Assembly: GCA_965230345.1 (NCBI GenBank)
Contig: CBDDKR010000001.1
Location: 496,001 to 560,000, forward strand
Direction: 5' to 3'
DNA: 64,000 bases
Source: JADKBO01 sp965230345
GTDB taxonomy: Bacteria; Bacteroidota; Bacteroidia; Chitinophagales; Saprospiraceae
Part shown: positions 53,183 through 61,792 of the stretch, in pieces
Numbering within the stretch: the stretch's first letter is position 1
Layout: every line of letters begins with the position of its first letter
The notes under the pieces: generated by a model
Database searches by the model: none
Told to the model about the DNA's origin: nothing
What the model saw: the letters and a program-made list of their open reading frames with translations, nothing else
Program-made: the position numbers and the translations under genes

Positions 53183-54934
53183 ATGAGCAGCAAGGCATTT
53201 TTTAAAGTTGACACGAAATTAGCAGAACTTTTAGGCGAGACTTATAGGTCTACCGAATATGCATTGAAAGAATTGGTTGATAATGCCTATGATGCAGACT
53301 CTGAAAACATTGAAATTACCTTTCCAAAAGAATTAACACCTAATCCCGAAATTATCATCGCTGATAATGGTTCAGGAATGAAAGAAAATGAAGTCCGAAC
53401 TGAATATTTGAATGTTGCAAATAGTCGAATTGTAAGAAAAGGGGAACTTTCTATTAAGAAAAAAAGAAAAGTAAAAGGTCGTAAAGGAATTGGTAAATTT
53501 TCAGGTCTAATGGTAGCTTCAAAAATGAAACTTGAAACTACGTCTAATGGAGTTAAAACTACTTTGATGATTGACCGTGATGAATTAGCTAAAGAAGGAT
53601 ACGACCTTGAGAAAATTCCTCTCGAAATTTTTACAGAAAAGGTGAATTCTAATATTTCAGGCACAAAAATTACTCTCTCAGGCTTAAATCAGAATTTTGA
53701 ATTTCCTAACCCTGAAAGAATGAAACAAATTCTTGTATGGGATTATGGTAGAGAAAATGACTTTGAAATTTCAATTAATGGAGAAACAATTGGAGTTCTT
53801 GATTTACAAGGTAAATCATATTCTGAGGAAATAACTATTGACGGGAAAAAAGCAATTCTAAACTATACTATTACGCCTAAACCAATTAAATCAAGTGGTA
53901 TTGTAACAAAAGTTGGTAACAAGTTAGTCGGACGACCTAAGAACTTTTTAGCAGAAGAAGATATAATCCCGAAAAAACTTCAAAACAGAATATATGGTGA
54001 AATAATCTGTGATGATTTAGAAGATGATGTTACTGCTGATTGGGGAGCAATTATTGAAAACAGTAAATTGAATCGAGCAATTTCAGAAAAAACAACTGAA
54101 AAACTTAAAAAATCAGTTGATGACGTTTTCAAAACAGATATGAAAATGGCACGTGCCAGATATCAGAGAAAAATCAATAAAGAACTCGAAAAATTACCTG
54201 AATATAAAAAGCCATTTGCTCGTAAAGCCTTACACAAGACTTTAGAGAAATTTTATGGCGAAAGTGAGGCGAAAATTAATACAGTAATATCGGTAATGGT
54301 TTCTGCTATGGAAAAAGACCACTATTGGGATATTATTTCAAACATTCAAAAAACAGGCAACTCAGATATAGAAAAGTTCGCAAATGCTCTAAATGATTTT
54401 GGACTTTTAGAAATGAGTATTATTACAAGTCAAGCACTAAACCGCTTGAGATACTTGGATGAACTATTAATCCTTATTGATGATAAAAAAACTCTCGAAA
54501 AAGATATTCATAAAGCATTAGAACTGAATACTTGGATTTTAGGAGATGATTATAGTGTTCTAATATCAGACACAAGCCTTGAAACAGCAATAAACAAAGT
54601 TTTAGACAAAAAATATAAAGGAGAAAAAGGTCTAAACAGACCTGACTTACTTCTTGGAAGAACAATAAGTAGAGAATTAGTTTTGATTGAGTTCAAAAAG
54701 CCTGATTTTACTCTGAATAGAGATACAGAACGTCAAGCCTTAGAATACAGAGATGAATTGAATACCTATTTTCACAACCAGCATATTAGAATTATTTTAT
54801 TAGGCGGTCGCGTAAAGCAAAATATTAGCTCTCATAATGAAAGAGATGATGTTCACTTTAGAACATTTTTAGACATTATAAGTGTTGCTCGGAATAAATT
54901 AGAATGGTTGATTGACGAATTGAAAAGAGAATAA
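53183..54934 (+). CDS. GHKL ATPase fused to a PD-(D/E)xK-like nuclease domain
   Basis: A 583-residue protein. The N-terminal 320 residues are a GHKL (HSP90/MutL/MORC-like) ATPase: N box ELVDNAYDAD (E30, N34), G1 box IIADNGSGM (about 59-66) and G2 box GRKGIGKFSG (about 99-108). A helical middle follows. The C-terminal 100 residues contain RPDLLLGR and LVLIEFKKPDFTLNRDTERQALEYRDEL, the D...ExK plus Gln-helix pattern of PD-(D/E)xK nucleases. Such fused proteins are commonly part of anti-phage defence; that role is inferred. No partner gene is present, so it may act alone. ATG 53183; head GTTAGCCAC matches tail GTGGCTAAC. Confidence 0.8.
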   Translation: MSSKAFFKVDTKLAELLGETYRSTEYALKELVDNAYDADSENIEITFPKELTPNPEIIIADNGSGMKENEVRTEYLNVANSRIVRKGELSIKKKRKVKGRKGIGKFSGLMVASKMKLETTSNGVKTTLMIDRDELAKEGYDLEKIPLEIFTEKVNSNISGTKITLSGLNQNFEFPNPERMKQILVWDYGRENDFEISINGETIGVLDLQGKSYSEEITIDGKKAILNYTITPKPIKSSGIVTKVGNKLVGRPKNFLAEEDIIPKKLQNRIYGEIICDDLEDDVTADWGAIIENSKLNRAISEKTTEKLKKSVDDVFKTDMKMARARYQRKINKELEKLPEYKKPFARKALHKTLEKFYGESEAKINTVISVMVSAMEKDHYWDIISNIQKTGNSDIEKFANALNDFGLLEMSIITSQALNRLRYLDELLILIDDKKTLEKDIHKALELNTWILGDDYSVLISDTSLETAINKVLDKKYKGEKGLNRPDLLLGRTISRELVLIEFKKPDFTLNRDTERQALEYRDELNTYFHNQHIRIILLGGRVKQNISSHNERDDVHFRTFLDIISVARNKLEWLIDELKRE

Positions 54935-54939
54935 CCAGT

Positions 54940-55071
54940 GGCTAACAATGTGTATAAGTAATAGCGGTTTAAGTGATAATTCGAAAGTATAAACATAAAA
55001 CAAAGGTCAATGCTAAACCGAAAGGTTAGCGAGTAGAAATCCGCTACTACTCATACACGAGACCGTTAGCT
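54940..55071 (+). other. attC site 64, long type
   Basis: About 132 bases, R'' GGCTAAC to core GTTAGCT; relative of attC 52, differing by scattered substitutions in the terminal loop. Confidence 0.85.
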
Positions 55072-55107
55072 TCAATATATAATGACTAAAGAAAGAAAAC
55101 AAAACGG

Positions 55108-56127
55108 GTGAAACAACGTAGAAAGATTAAGAAACCAATCAACAAATGGGTTGAAAGAGTTATTCACTTAATCGTTGGTGTAGTGCTGTATGGAGCATTT
55201 GCTGTTTTCATTGAAGGAAAAAGAATAGCGGACGAATCGGGTTATGCTGGTGATAGTAGTGGGTCTTTTGAATTAATTAGTTGGAGTTTTGGTTTGTTAG
55301 TGTCTATTGTCGCATCTATCGTTATAATCCCATTATTATACTATTTATTACAGCTACTTTCTCGGAATGCTAGATCTGAATATATTCCAATATTAGTAGG
55401 TTGTTGTTTAACGCCTTTAGTGTATATGGTAATATGTGAAATTGAATTTCGTATAAAGGTTAACAATTATGCCAAAACCTATTCACATGTAATAGAGCAA
55501 CAAGAGAGACAGTTTATCTCTTATCAGGATGTATATTATCAAGTAAATGATTCTATTCAACAATGGTTAAATGATAGTATTGGAGTGATGTCAAATGAAA
55601 TTAATAGTTACCCCAATATTTTACTGGATAGCTTAATATTGTTTGATCCGACGAAAGAGATATTTGAATCGACATTATATTCACTGAACACTAATAATGA
55701 AAGCGAGATTGAGGCAAGTCATAGGAGTATTTATGGATATAAGTTGAATAATAGGTGGATAATTTTTCCTTCTTCTTTAAATTTCGAATATGAAGAATTA
55801 CCCAATGATTTTGCAAAACGAAAGAAAATAGAGGATCAATTTAAGTATTTAAAGATGATAAATTATGTTTATAACTTGAAGGGTGAGATTAATCCCAAAC
55901 GGGTCACATATTGGGGAGTAGAGAAAGTATTTAGGGACGCCTCAATAAATGATAAAATAAATATTCTTGATAGTCTTCTATTAAAGTATAAATCAATAAA
56001 ACATTTAGAAGAGAGTCAAAAGATTGGAGGTTTTAGGGAATCGGAACATGAAAAGCAACCAAGCCTTGATACAAAGGTAGTACGTGAAAGAAGTATGTTG
56101 TTTAAGAAAATAAAAGACAAAAGCTAA
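55108..56127 (+). CDS. Three-helix membrane protein
   Basis: A 339-residue protein from GTG 55108, with a basic N-terminus (MKQRRKIKKPINKW), three membrane helices (about 16-36, 52-80 and 91-110) and a soluble C-terminal part of about 225 residues, mostly helical with a Trp-rich strand (YGYKLNNRWIIFPSS). No family recognised. The stop lies just before R''. Head GTTAGCTTC agrees with tail AAAGCTAAC over eight bases. Confidence 0.65.
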   Translation: MKQRRKIKKPINKWVERVIHLIVGVVLYGAFAVFIEGKRIADESGYAGDSSGSFELISWSFGLLVSIVASIVIIPLLYYLLQLLSRNARSEYIPILVGCCLTPLVYMVICEIEFRIKVNNYAKTYSHVIEQQERQFISYQDVYYQVNDSIQQWLNDSIGVMSNEINSYPNILLDSLILFDPTKEIFESTLYSLNTNNESEIEASHRSIYGYKLNNRWIIFPSSLNFEYEELPNDFAKRKKIEDQFKYLKMINYVYNLKGEINPKRVTYWGVEKVFRDASINDKINILDSLLLKYKSIKHLEESQKIGGFRESEHEKQPSLDTKVVRERSMLFKKIKDKS

Positions 56128-56190
56128 CATTATGTATGTAAACATATCATCCAAGACTGGATGCTACGCTTCATACATCATCCGTTAGGC
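56122..56190 (+). other. attC site 65
   Basis: R'' AGCTAAC to core GTTAGGC; AtCATCCaagaCTGGATGc hairpin type. Confidence 0.9.
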
Positions 56191-56208
56191 GTAACCAAGA
56201 AAAAATAA

Positions 56209-57927
56209 ATGGAATTCAAAAACTTTATAGATAATCATTGGAACATATTCTTGAACCATGTTTCCCAATTTCATTCTTTAGAGCGAAAGTTCTTAAATGA
56301 TTATGCCTACGAATTAAATTGGAAACTAATTAGCAAGAACAGAAATATAAAATGGAGCCAAGAAATATTGGAGACTTTTGAAAATAGGTATTTATGGCAT
56401 GAATTGGCGTGGAACGAAAGTATCAGATGGAATACCGACCTAATAAAGCGATTTAAAAAAAGGTTAGATTGGTACTATTTGGGTCGAAACGTTAATTTAC
56501 CTATCTCTGTCGAATTCATAAATGAACATAGAAAGAATATTTTCATAATTGAAACCAATAAATTCCTAACTGCAGAACTAAAACAATTATATGGCAAGGA
56601 CTTACTGCCAGATATAAAGCCTAAAATACCTCCAATTACAGCATTAACTCTTTACCAACTTTCCAATTTGGAAGAAACGTTTTTGACAGAAAGCAAGTTA
56701 ATGAAGAATAGTTTTGAGAATTTATATTCGGAATACATTTATCCCAATTTAAGAACAACGAGTATAGAGGAAATATTTGAAAGAAAATTCGATTATTCGC
56801 AACGTTATTTTAAGATTAGCCCAATAAGAAATGATTTACATGGATTAACTCCTGAGTTCAAAATTGATGGAAAGAATGTATTTGGTGATTTCCGAGAAGG
56901 GAGAGGCTTCTTTGAGATAAATGGTCAAATCGAACTTATGAATGGTTCTTTACAGGAAGGACCACCAAGACTTTATGAAATGCCAAGATCTTCAGATATG
57001 TCTTTCTATCCAGTTCTTTTGCTAAGTGAGAACATTAAGACTTTAATAGAGAATTTCAAGATTTCAGACCACAAATTCATTCCAGTAAAAATATCTCCAA
57101 AGAAGATTAAGACTGATTTAAGTTTCTATGTACTACAAATTGAATATGACTCACTTTTGAAAAAAGCAGATTTCAATGACTTGCAATTTGAAAAGTTAAC
57201 AAAAAATGGTTGGTTTGATGACTTTAAATCAGAGCAATTAAGAAAAGGAGATGTTGAGGACTATGGTGCTATTCAATTAATTCAAGAAGAATTAAAATCA
57301 CAAGGAATTCAATATAGCAAACTTAGACCTTTAAATTACAAGGTTGACACAGATGAAGATATATTTACAATTGAGCACGATATAATAGTTAATGAATTTG
57401 TAAAGACTGCAATTGAAAATGCACTACCAAATCAAGTAAATTTTGAATCTGTCCAGACTTTGAATATTAAAATTCCAAAAGAAAGATATGACAATAAGAA
57501 AAACAGGAAAGCCTTGAATAGCTCAATTATTCTAAACTCCAATACTAAGATTTCAGAAGAATTCATCTACTATTCAGAAAAAGCAATTAGACTTGAAACC
57601 AAAGAGATACCATTTTCGGCTAAAGTTGATGAAGATGAATTTCATCAAAAACAAATTGAGCTAAATGTAATATTACCCGAATCATTCAAACACAGGTATA
57701 GAAACAACGAGATAGATACAGAGGAATATGAATTTTTAAGTATTAGTGAATTCTACACCCAAAATGAATATTCAGATAGAATCCCTGAGACTTACAAGTC
57801 AATAATTGTTGCTGAAAATGGATGCGGTGATTCACTCGGATTAATTTTGCAAAGAGAGAATGATTACAAGTTAAGAGAAGAGTTATATGAATTTAATCAC
57901 GAAACTGGAGAAGTAGAAAAATATTAA
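56209..57927 (+). CDS. Immunity-like protein: W-repeats, Imm11-like and SMI1-like domains
   Basis: A 572-residue cytoplasmic protein. Residues 25-105 hold three repeats of the form LNWKLISKNRNIKWSQEIL / WHELAWNESIRWNTDLI / LDWYYLGRNVNLPISVEFI. A middle segment (LLLSENIKTLIENFKISDHKFIPVKI, about 280-305) resembles Imm11/DUF1629. The C-terminal 90 residues (LPESFKHRYRNNEIDTEEYEFLSISEF, then SIIVAENGCGDSLGLIL and YEFNHETGEVEKY) fit a SUKH/SMI1 tail. I infer a composite immunity or toxin-binding protein; domain limits are approximate. Head GTTAGGCGTA matches tail TACGCCTAAC. Confidence 0.65.
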   Translation: MEFKNFIDNHWNIFLNHVSQFHSLERKFLNDYAYELNWKLISKNRNIKWSQEILETFENRYLWHELAWNESIRWNTDLIKRFKKRLDWYYLGRNVNLPISVEFINEHRKNIFIIETNKFLTAELKQLYGKDLLPDIKPKIPPITALTLYQLSNLEETFLTESKLMKNSFENLYSEYIYPNLRTTSIEEIFERKFDYSQRYFKISPIRNDLHGLTPEFKIDGKNVFGDFREGRGFFEINGQIELMNGSLQEGPPRLYEMPRSSDMSFYPVLLLSENIKTLIENFKISDHKFIPVKISPKKIKTDLSFYVLQIEYDSLLKKADFNDLQFEKLTKNGWFDDFKSEQLRKGDVEDYGAIQLIQEELKSQGIQYSKLRPLNYKVDTDEDIFTIEHDIIVNEFVKTAIENALPNQVNFESVQTLNIKIPKERYDNKKNRKALNSSIILNSNTKISEEFIYYSEKAIRLETKEIPFSAKVDEDEFHQKQIELNVILPESFKHRYRNNEIDTEEYEFLSISEFYTQNEYSDRIPETYKSIIVAENGCGDSLGLILQRENDYKLREELYEFNHETGEVEKY

Positions 57928-57938
57928 AAAAGGTATAC

Positions 57939-58006
57939 GCCTAACAAAGTGTATGTCGTTCATGTCGGCTAAACGCCGCCACGCCGCATACACAAGACCG
58001 TTATAC
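57939..58006 (+). other. attC site 66
   Basis: R'' GCCTAAC to core GTTATAC; arms GTCGGCtaaaCGCCGCC and GTGTATG/CATACAC. Confidence 0.9.
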
Positions 58007-58471
58007 GCCATTGAGTGAAGGTCAGATAAAGGAAGTTTACGCAAGAAAAGAGCTTGTCCCAATTCGTTTGCGGCTTTAAAAAGTAGGGTAGATCAAGAGT
58101 GAAGGAGAAGTTCGGCTTGCTTGAGAACATTGAATAAAAGATGAATCAGGTATTTGAAAGACAAATAGAGAACATGGAGTCAAAACGTATATACAAAAAC
58201 TGAGAGATTGAAAGACGTTCGTTGCTTTTATGGGATGTTCATGAAACGTAAACCCAATCATGTTCTAGGACGCAAGCTCAGATGTGTACAAAAGTTACAA
58301 GACATAAACAGATGAATGAAGCTAATGATGCAATCAAAATTTCCAAAGATGATAAGCTTCGAATTAAATAATAAATGGTTGTAAAGCCGCAAACTAGACG
58401 GAACCTAGGAGTGTTATACGGCGTATAACACTATGTATCGCTCCACATCTCCAAGTAGTCGATGTGTCGGA
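58001..58471 (+). repeat. Non-coding cassette, family A copy 20, truncated at its end
   Basis: Typical through CGATGTGTCGGAT, then breaks off about ten bases before the expected GTT core and joins directly to a gene. The downstream side of its attC is missing. Confidence 0.8.
58423..58471 (+). other. attC site 67, truncated
   Basis: R'' GTATAAC and the left arm are intact, but the usual ACATTTACCGTT is replaced by AAATTTATTGAT. No core remains, so this site cannot be cut by the integrase at this boundary. Confidence 0.8.
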
Positions 58472-58880
58472 TAAATTTATTGATATTCAATTTGCAGGAG
58501 GACAGCAATTAAAAGAAACGGTTGAAACAAGCAATTTAACCTTGAATATTCTTGGTCAAATTAAATTGCCTGTGAAATTCATCAATTTTTATTCTTTGTT
58601 TGGGTTTAATGCTAATCATTTATTATCCGTAGATGATTGGGATTTAGTTTTTCAAAATAACAAAAGAAACGATTTTCATGATTTCATCTTTGATGAGTAT
58701 ACGTTTATAGTTTGTGCTGGTATCGTTGGAGCAGGAATAGAAATTAATGAAATTATATATATGGAGTATAGATATAATTTTCCATTTATGTCTAGCACTA
58801 AAGGTGAAATCAAAGTTAAAGATTCTTACAGTGGTTTTGCATTTGGAGTGTATCTCAATAAGATATTTGAAAAAAAATGA
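58464..58880 (+). CDS. Hypothetical protein fused to an attC remnant
   Basis: A 138-residue frame from GTG 58464, whose first codons (GTG TCG GAT) come from the truncated attC of the preceding cassette. The body is beta-rich (FIDIQFAGGQQL, then YTFIVCAGIVGAGIEINEIIYMEYRYNF) with no family recognised. Its tail GCATGTAAC predicts a lost head GTTACATGC, so the original cassette start and perhaps the native N-terminus were deleted. Whether the protein is still made is uncertain. Confidence 0.55.
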   Translation: MSDKFIDIQFAGGQQLKETVETSNLTLNILGQIKLPVKFINFYSLFGFNANHLLSVDDWDLVFQNNKRNDFHDFIFDEYTFIVCAGIVGAGIEINEIIYMEYRYNFPFMSSTKGEIKVKDSYSGFAFGVYLNKIFEKK

Positions 58881-58886
58881 AAAAGC

Positions 58887-58953
58887 ATGTAACAATGCAT
58901 AAAATGATCATGACGGCATTTCGCCGCCACACCATTTATGCTCACCGTTAGCC
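58887..58953 (+). other. attC site 68
   Basis: R'' ATGTAAC to core GTTAGCC; arms GACGGCatttcGCCGCC and GCATAAAATG/CATTTATGC. Confidence 0.9.
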
Positions 58954-58996
58954 ACAAGCAGGAAAAAATCAATTTGGAAATAAAATACTTGATGAT

Positions 58997-59491
58997 TTGG
59001 AAAGTAGAAACAATGACAATAGAAAACCAGTACATCAAATAATTCTAATATCTGTTGCCACAATTGGATTATATTTTCTACTTGAATTAATTCGATATTC
59101 TGTCCCAGAGAATTTGTTTGAAAAAGATGGAGTTCAGATAAAAACGATTGGAGTAATTATTTTAGGAATAGTAGTTCTGAATTCTATATTGATTCCGACC
59201 TACCTGAATAAGATTAATCCAGAAGTCAATAATATAAAAGTGTTAGCCTGGACTGGATTAATATTATTTGCAATTGAATTAATTTTCAAACTATTACAGA
59301 GTTTATTGATTACAAACAATGGGCTAGACATAGAATACTTGCAATTATTTAAGTCTGCTGGAATATTTAGTGGAATTGGAATTTTAATTGCAAATATTAG
59401 AATTCATAAATTAAGAGGAAAAAAAGCTTTAATACCAATCTTACTCCTTTTTGGGATTTGGATAGCGATTGGACTAATCATAAAGGAATAA
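58997..59491 (+). CDS. Four-helix membrane protein, start uncertain
   Basis: A 164-residue protein from a TTG, with helices near residues 13-32, 45-66, 77-99 and 140-160. The frame is open upstream back to the cassette head with protein-like sequence (GKNQFGNKILDDLESRN) but no ATG, so the N-terminus may have been lost when the cassette formed. No family recognised. The next gene starts three bases after its stop. Head GTTAGCCACA agrees with tail TGTGGCTAAC. Confidence 0.55.
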   Translation: MESRNNDNRKPVHQIILISVATIGLYFLLELIRYSVPENLFEKDGVQIKTIGVIILGIVVLNSILIPTYLNKINPEVNNIKVLAWTGLILFAIELIFKLLQSLLITNNGLDIEYLQLFKSAGIFSGIGILIANIRIHKLRGKKALIPILLLFGIWIAIGLIIKE

Positions 59492-59493
59492 AG

Positions 59494-60042
59494 ATGAATA
59501 AAACCCTCAAAATAATTGGAATCTCAGTTTTGATATTGTTTTTATTTCGAGGATTCATTTACAGATTTTTCATCAAATATAACGACCTTGGAACACGACC
59601 AGAAATAGAAATAACAAATAGAAATCTAATTGAGATAATCGAAAGAAAAGCAGCAAAAAGGAAAATGGATTTAAAAGAAATAGTTGAAATAGCTGGTGAA
59701 ATAACGAAAGAAGAATTAAAGTTTACGACAAATCAAGTTTCCAACAATCCTAATGAATTGATAAAAACGAAGCAAGCAAATTGTGTAGGATATTCGGCAA
59801 TGTTTAATTCAATTGTAAATTATTTGGTAAAAAGCAGCGAGTTACAAAACGAAATAGATGCTGAACATAAAATTGGTCAATTAGAAACATTTGGAATTAA
59901 TATTCATCAATATTTTGAAAGTTCATTTTTCAGAGACCACGATTTCAATAAAATAACTAATAAAAGAACAGGTGAAATAATTTCGATAGACCCAAGTGTG
60001 AGTGATTATTTATGGATAAAAAGAATTGCTCGAAAAGAGTAA
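59494..60042 (+). CDS. Membrane-anchored transglutaminase-like protein
   Basis: A 182-residue protein with one N-terminal membrane helix (about 5-22). The outer part has KQANCVGYSAMFNSIVNYL (Cys about 108), then HQYFESSFFRDHDF and ISIDPSVSDY: Cys, His and Asp in the order of the transglutaminase-like fold. Could be a cysteine peptidase or cross-linking enzyme at the cell surface. ATG 59494 has AAAGGAATAAAG before it; a frame from 59458 is open but overlaps the previous gene. Role inferred from pattern. Confidence 0.6.
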   Translation: MNKTLKIIGISVLILFLFRGFIYRFFIKYNDLGTRPEIEITNRNLIEIIERKAAKRKMDLKEIVEIAGEITKEELKFTTNQVSNNPNELIKTKQANCVGYSAMFNSIVNYLVKSSELQNEIDAEHKIGQLETFGINIHQYFESSFFRDHDFNKITNKRTGEIISIDPSVSDYLWIKRIARKE

Positions 60043-60061
60043 AATAAAAAAAGAAGCCTGT

Positions 60062-60129
60062 GGCTAACAAAGTGTATGATGGCCATGCTTCCCATACGGT
60101 CAGCACGTCACATACACCGACCGTTATAC
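60062..60129 (+). other. attC site 69
   Basis: R'' GGCTAAC to core GTTATAC; arms GTGTATGatGGCCATGC / GTCAGCACGTCACATACAC. Confidence 0.9.
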
Positions 60130-60192
60130 ATCATTCAGGGTCAATTGGTCTATCGTAGTCCTTAGATTAGAGTAATAAAATTACAAGAGACA

Positions 60193-60840
60193 ATGTCAAA
60201 ATTCATACTTCCTAAACAACTAAGAAAAAAGTACAGAAGAATAGTGGTGAATGGGATAATATATGCCTGGAAGTTGGGCGAATCTTTACCAATCGGATAT
60301 GGATACGGTATTGAAATATTGCATGTCAAATCTAAAAACTCAATTAGCGCATTTATTGAACAACGAGCAAACTATTTAGTCGGTTATGACTCCAATGGGA
60401 TGCGCAGCGGGACAAGAGTATTATCTGAAAAATTCACTATAACCTCTGCTTATATTAGAAAATTGATACTATATGCAATCGAAAATGGATGGGTGTATAC
60501 TTCGAACATCTCAGTAAATGTACACGATGAACTGCCATTGAGTGAACATTCAGAGTTTCCATATCCAAAACTAATAAAGGATCAAGTCGTAGTTACCGCT
60601 TATAAGAGAGATGAAAATAATTCTCTCGCGGTTCTAAATATGCACTTGGATAAATATCAAGGAAAGAACTCGCCATATATAGTATTTTCAAACAAATCTG
60701 AGGCTGAAATATTTATGATAAACACAATAACCAATAATCCAAAGATCGAGTTATGGATGGCGGATAATGAAAACCATGCGATTGCTAAAACAGAAGAGGA
60801 CAATTTAAAGTATTTTTATACCCAACAGGCTAATTCCTAA
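60193..60840 (+). CDS. Hypothetical cytoplasmic protein
   Basis: A 215-residue basic protein (MSKFILPKQLRKKYRRIVV at the start) with strands in the first 100 residues, including VNGIIYAWKLGESLPIGYGYGIEI, and an acidic, helical end. No family recognised. ATG 60193 is 69 bases after the core, with ACAAGAGACA before it. A short non-coding stretch of 28 bases follows the stop before R''. Head GTTATACATC matches tail GATGTATAAC. Confidence 0.65.
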   Translation: MSKFILPKQLRKKYRRIVVNGIIYAWKLGESLPIGYGYGIEILHVKSKNSISAFIEQRANYLVGYDSNGMRSGTRVLSEKFTITSAYIRKLILYAIENGWVYTSNISVNVHDELPLSEHSEFPYPKLIKDQVVVTAYKRDENNSLAVLNMHLDKYQGKNSPYIVFSNKSEAEIFMINTITNNPKIELWMADNENHAIAKTEEDNLKYFYTQQANS

Positions 60841-60868
60841 TTGTACTGAACAATGGATCGAGAACGAT

Positions 60869-60937
60869 GTATAACAGGCGATAATCATGTAAAATTGGCT
60901 TACGCCAAATTCGACAGATAGCGCCAGACCGTTAGGC
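60869..60937 (+). other. attC site 70
   Basis: R'' GTATAAC to core GTTAGGC; arms GGCGATaatcATG / GATAGCGCC and AATTGGCttacGCCAAATT. Confidence 0.85.
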
Positions 60938-61085
60938 ATAATTGAATTCGAGTCCCAGAGTGATAATTTAGTATGTAGTTTTATTGAAGTAAGCGAAAAA
61001 GATACTTTGCTAATTGGGGCTCAATGATGGATCAATACTTTTCGTTTCGATAAAAATTTTGTTTCATTCTCAACATATAAATGAA

Positions 61086-61724
61086 ATGGATAAAGACTAC
61101 AACAGCATAATTCCACCAATTCTATCAAAATTAAACCCCAGTCTTGGTCTGATTCGACATCATGTTAACTACACAAATCCAATTGAATCACTTGTTGAAT
61201 ACATTCAGATTGAAGTTACTCAAGAATCATTCGAATATGAAGACCCTTTTTATGGTATAATTATGTCATTAAATCCTATCGAATTTTTCATTCAATTATG
61301 GACAGAATATGAAGACATAAAAGTTAAAACATGGAAAGACTTCGAAAACTTATCAATTATAGATTTTAAAGAATGCGTAGGTTGTTTTTCGAATTCAATA
61401 GATATTGTTCCAATGAGTTTAAAAATGGGAAAATTCCTAAATCATAATATCGATTGTCAAATTGAATTCTATTTATCAAATTCTGAGTCTTACGCATGTA
61501 TGACAGGAGAGAGAAAAGATCACTCACAATTTATCTCAAATGTGAACTTAAGATTAGAATTAGAACCAATGGAACTTTTAATTGATAATTCTATAAAGTC
61601 GAAAGAAGTTATAAAGGAATTGTCAACTGATTATGAGGTCGAAAACATGTTGAAAATTGATAAACATACTTGGAAAGAAGACGAAGAAATATATCAAGTG
61701 AAATTGAAAAACAACTATGCCTAA
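61086..61724 (+). CDS. Hypothetical protein, possibly 5'-truncated
   Basis: A 212-residue cytoplasmic protein with IQIEVTQESFEYEDPFYGIIMSLNPIEFFIQLW and a Cys-rich patch (ECVGCFSNSIDIV). No family recognised. ATG 61086 lies 155 bases after the core; the frame is open upstream to a TTG at 61014. The upstream sequence in another frame reads like protein too (DNLVCSFIEVSEKDTLLIGA), suggesting a frameshift or a lost N-terminal gene piece. Its stop lies in R''. Head GTTAGGCATA matches tail TATGCCTAAC. Confidence 0.6.
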   Translation: MDKDYNSIIPPILSKLNPSLGLIRHHVNYTNPIESLVEYIQIEVTQESFEYEDPFYGIIMSLNPIEFFIQLWTEYEDIKVKTWKDFENLSIIDFKECVGCFSNSIDIVPMSLKMGKFLNHNIDCQIEFYLSNSESYACMTGERKDHSQFISNVNLRLELEPMELLIDNSIKSKEVIKELSTDYEVENMLKIDKHTWKEDEEIYQVKLKNNYA

Positions 61725-61789
61725 CATTAGATATCAGATCATATCTCTTCGTACCTCAGAGAGACGATCGATATCATTATCCGTTGTCG
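61719..61789 (+). other. attC site 71
   Basis: R'' GCCTAAC to core GTTGTCG; same arm type as attC 25 with one base change (CGTACCTC). Confidence 0.9.
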
Positions 61790-61792
61790 GTA

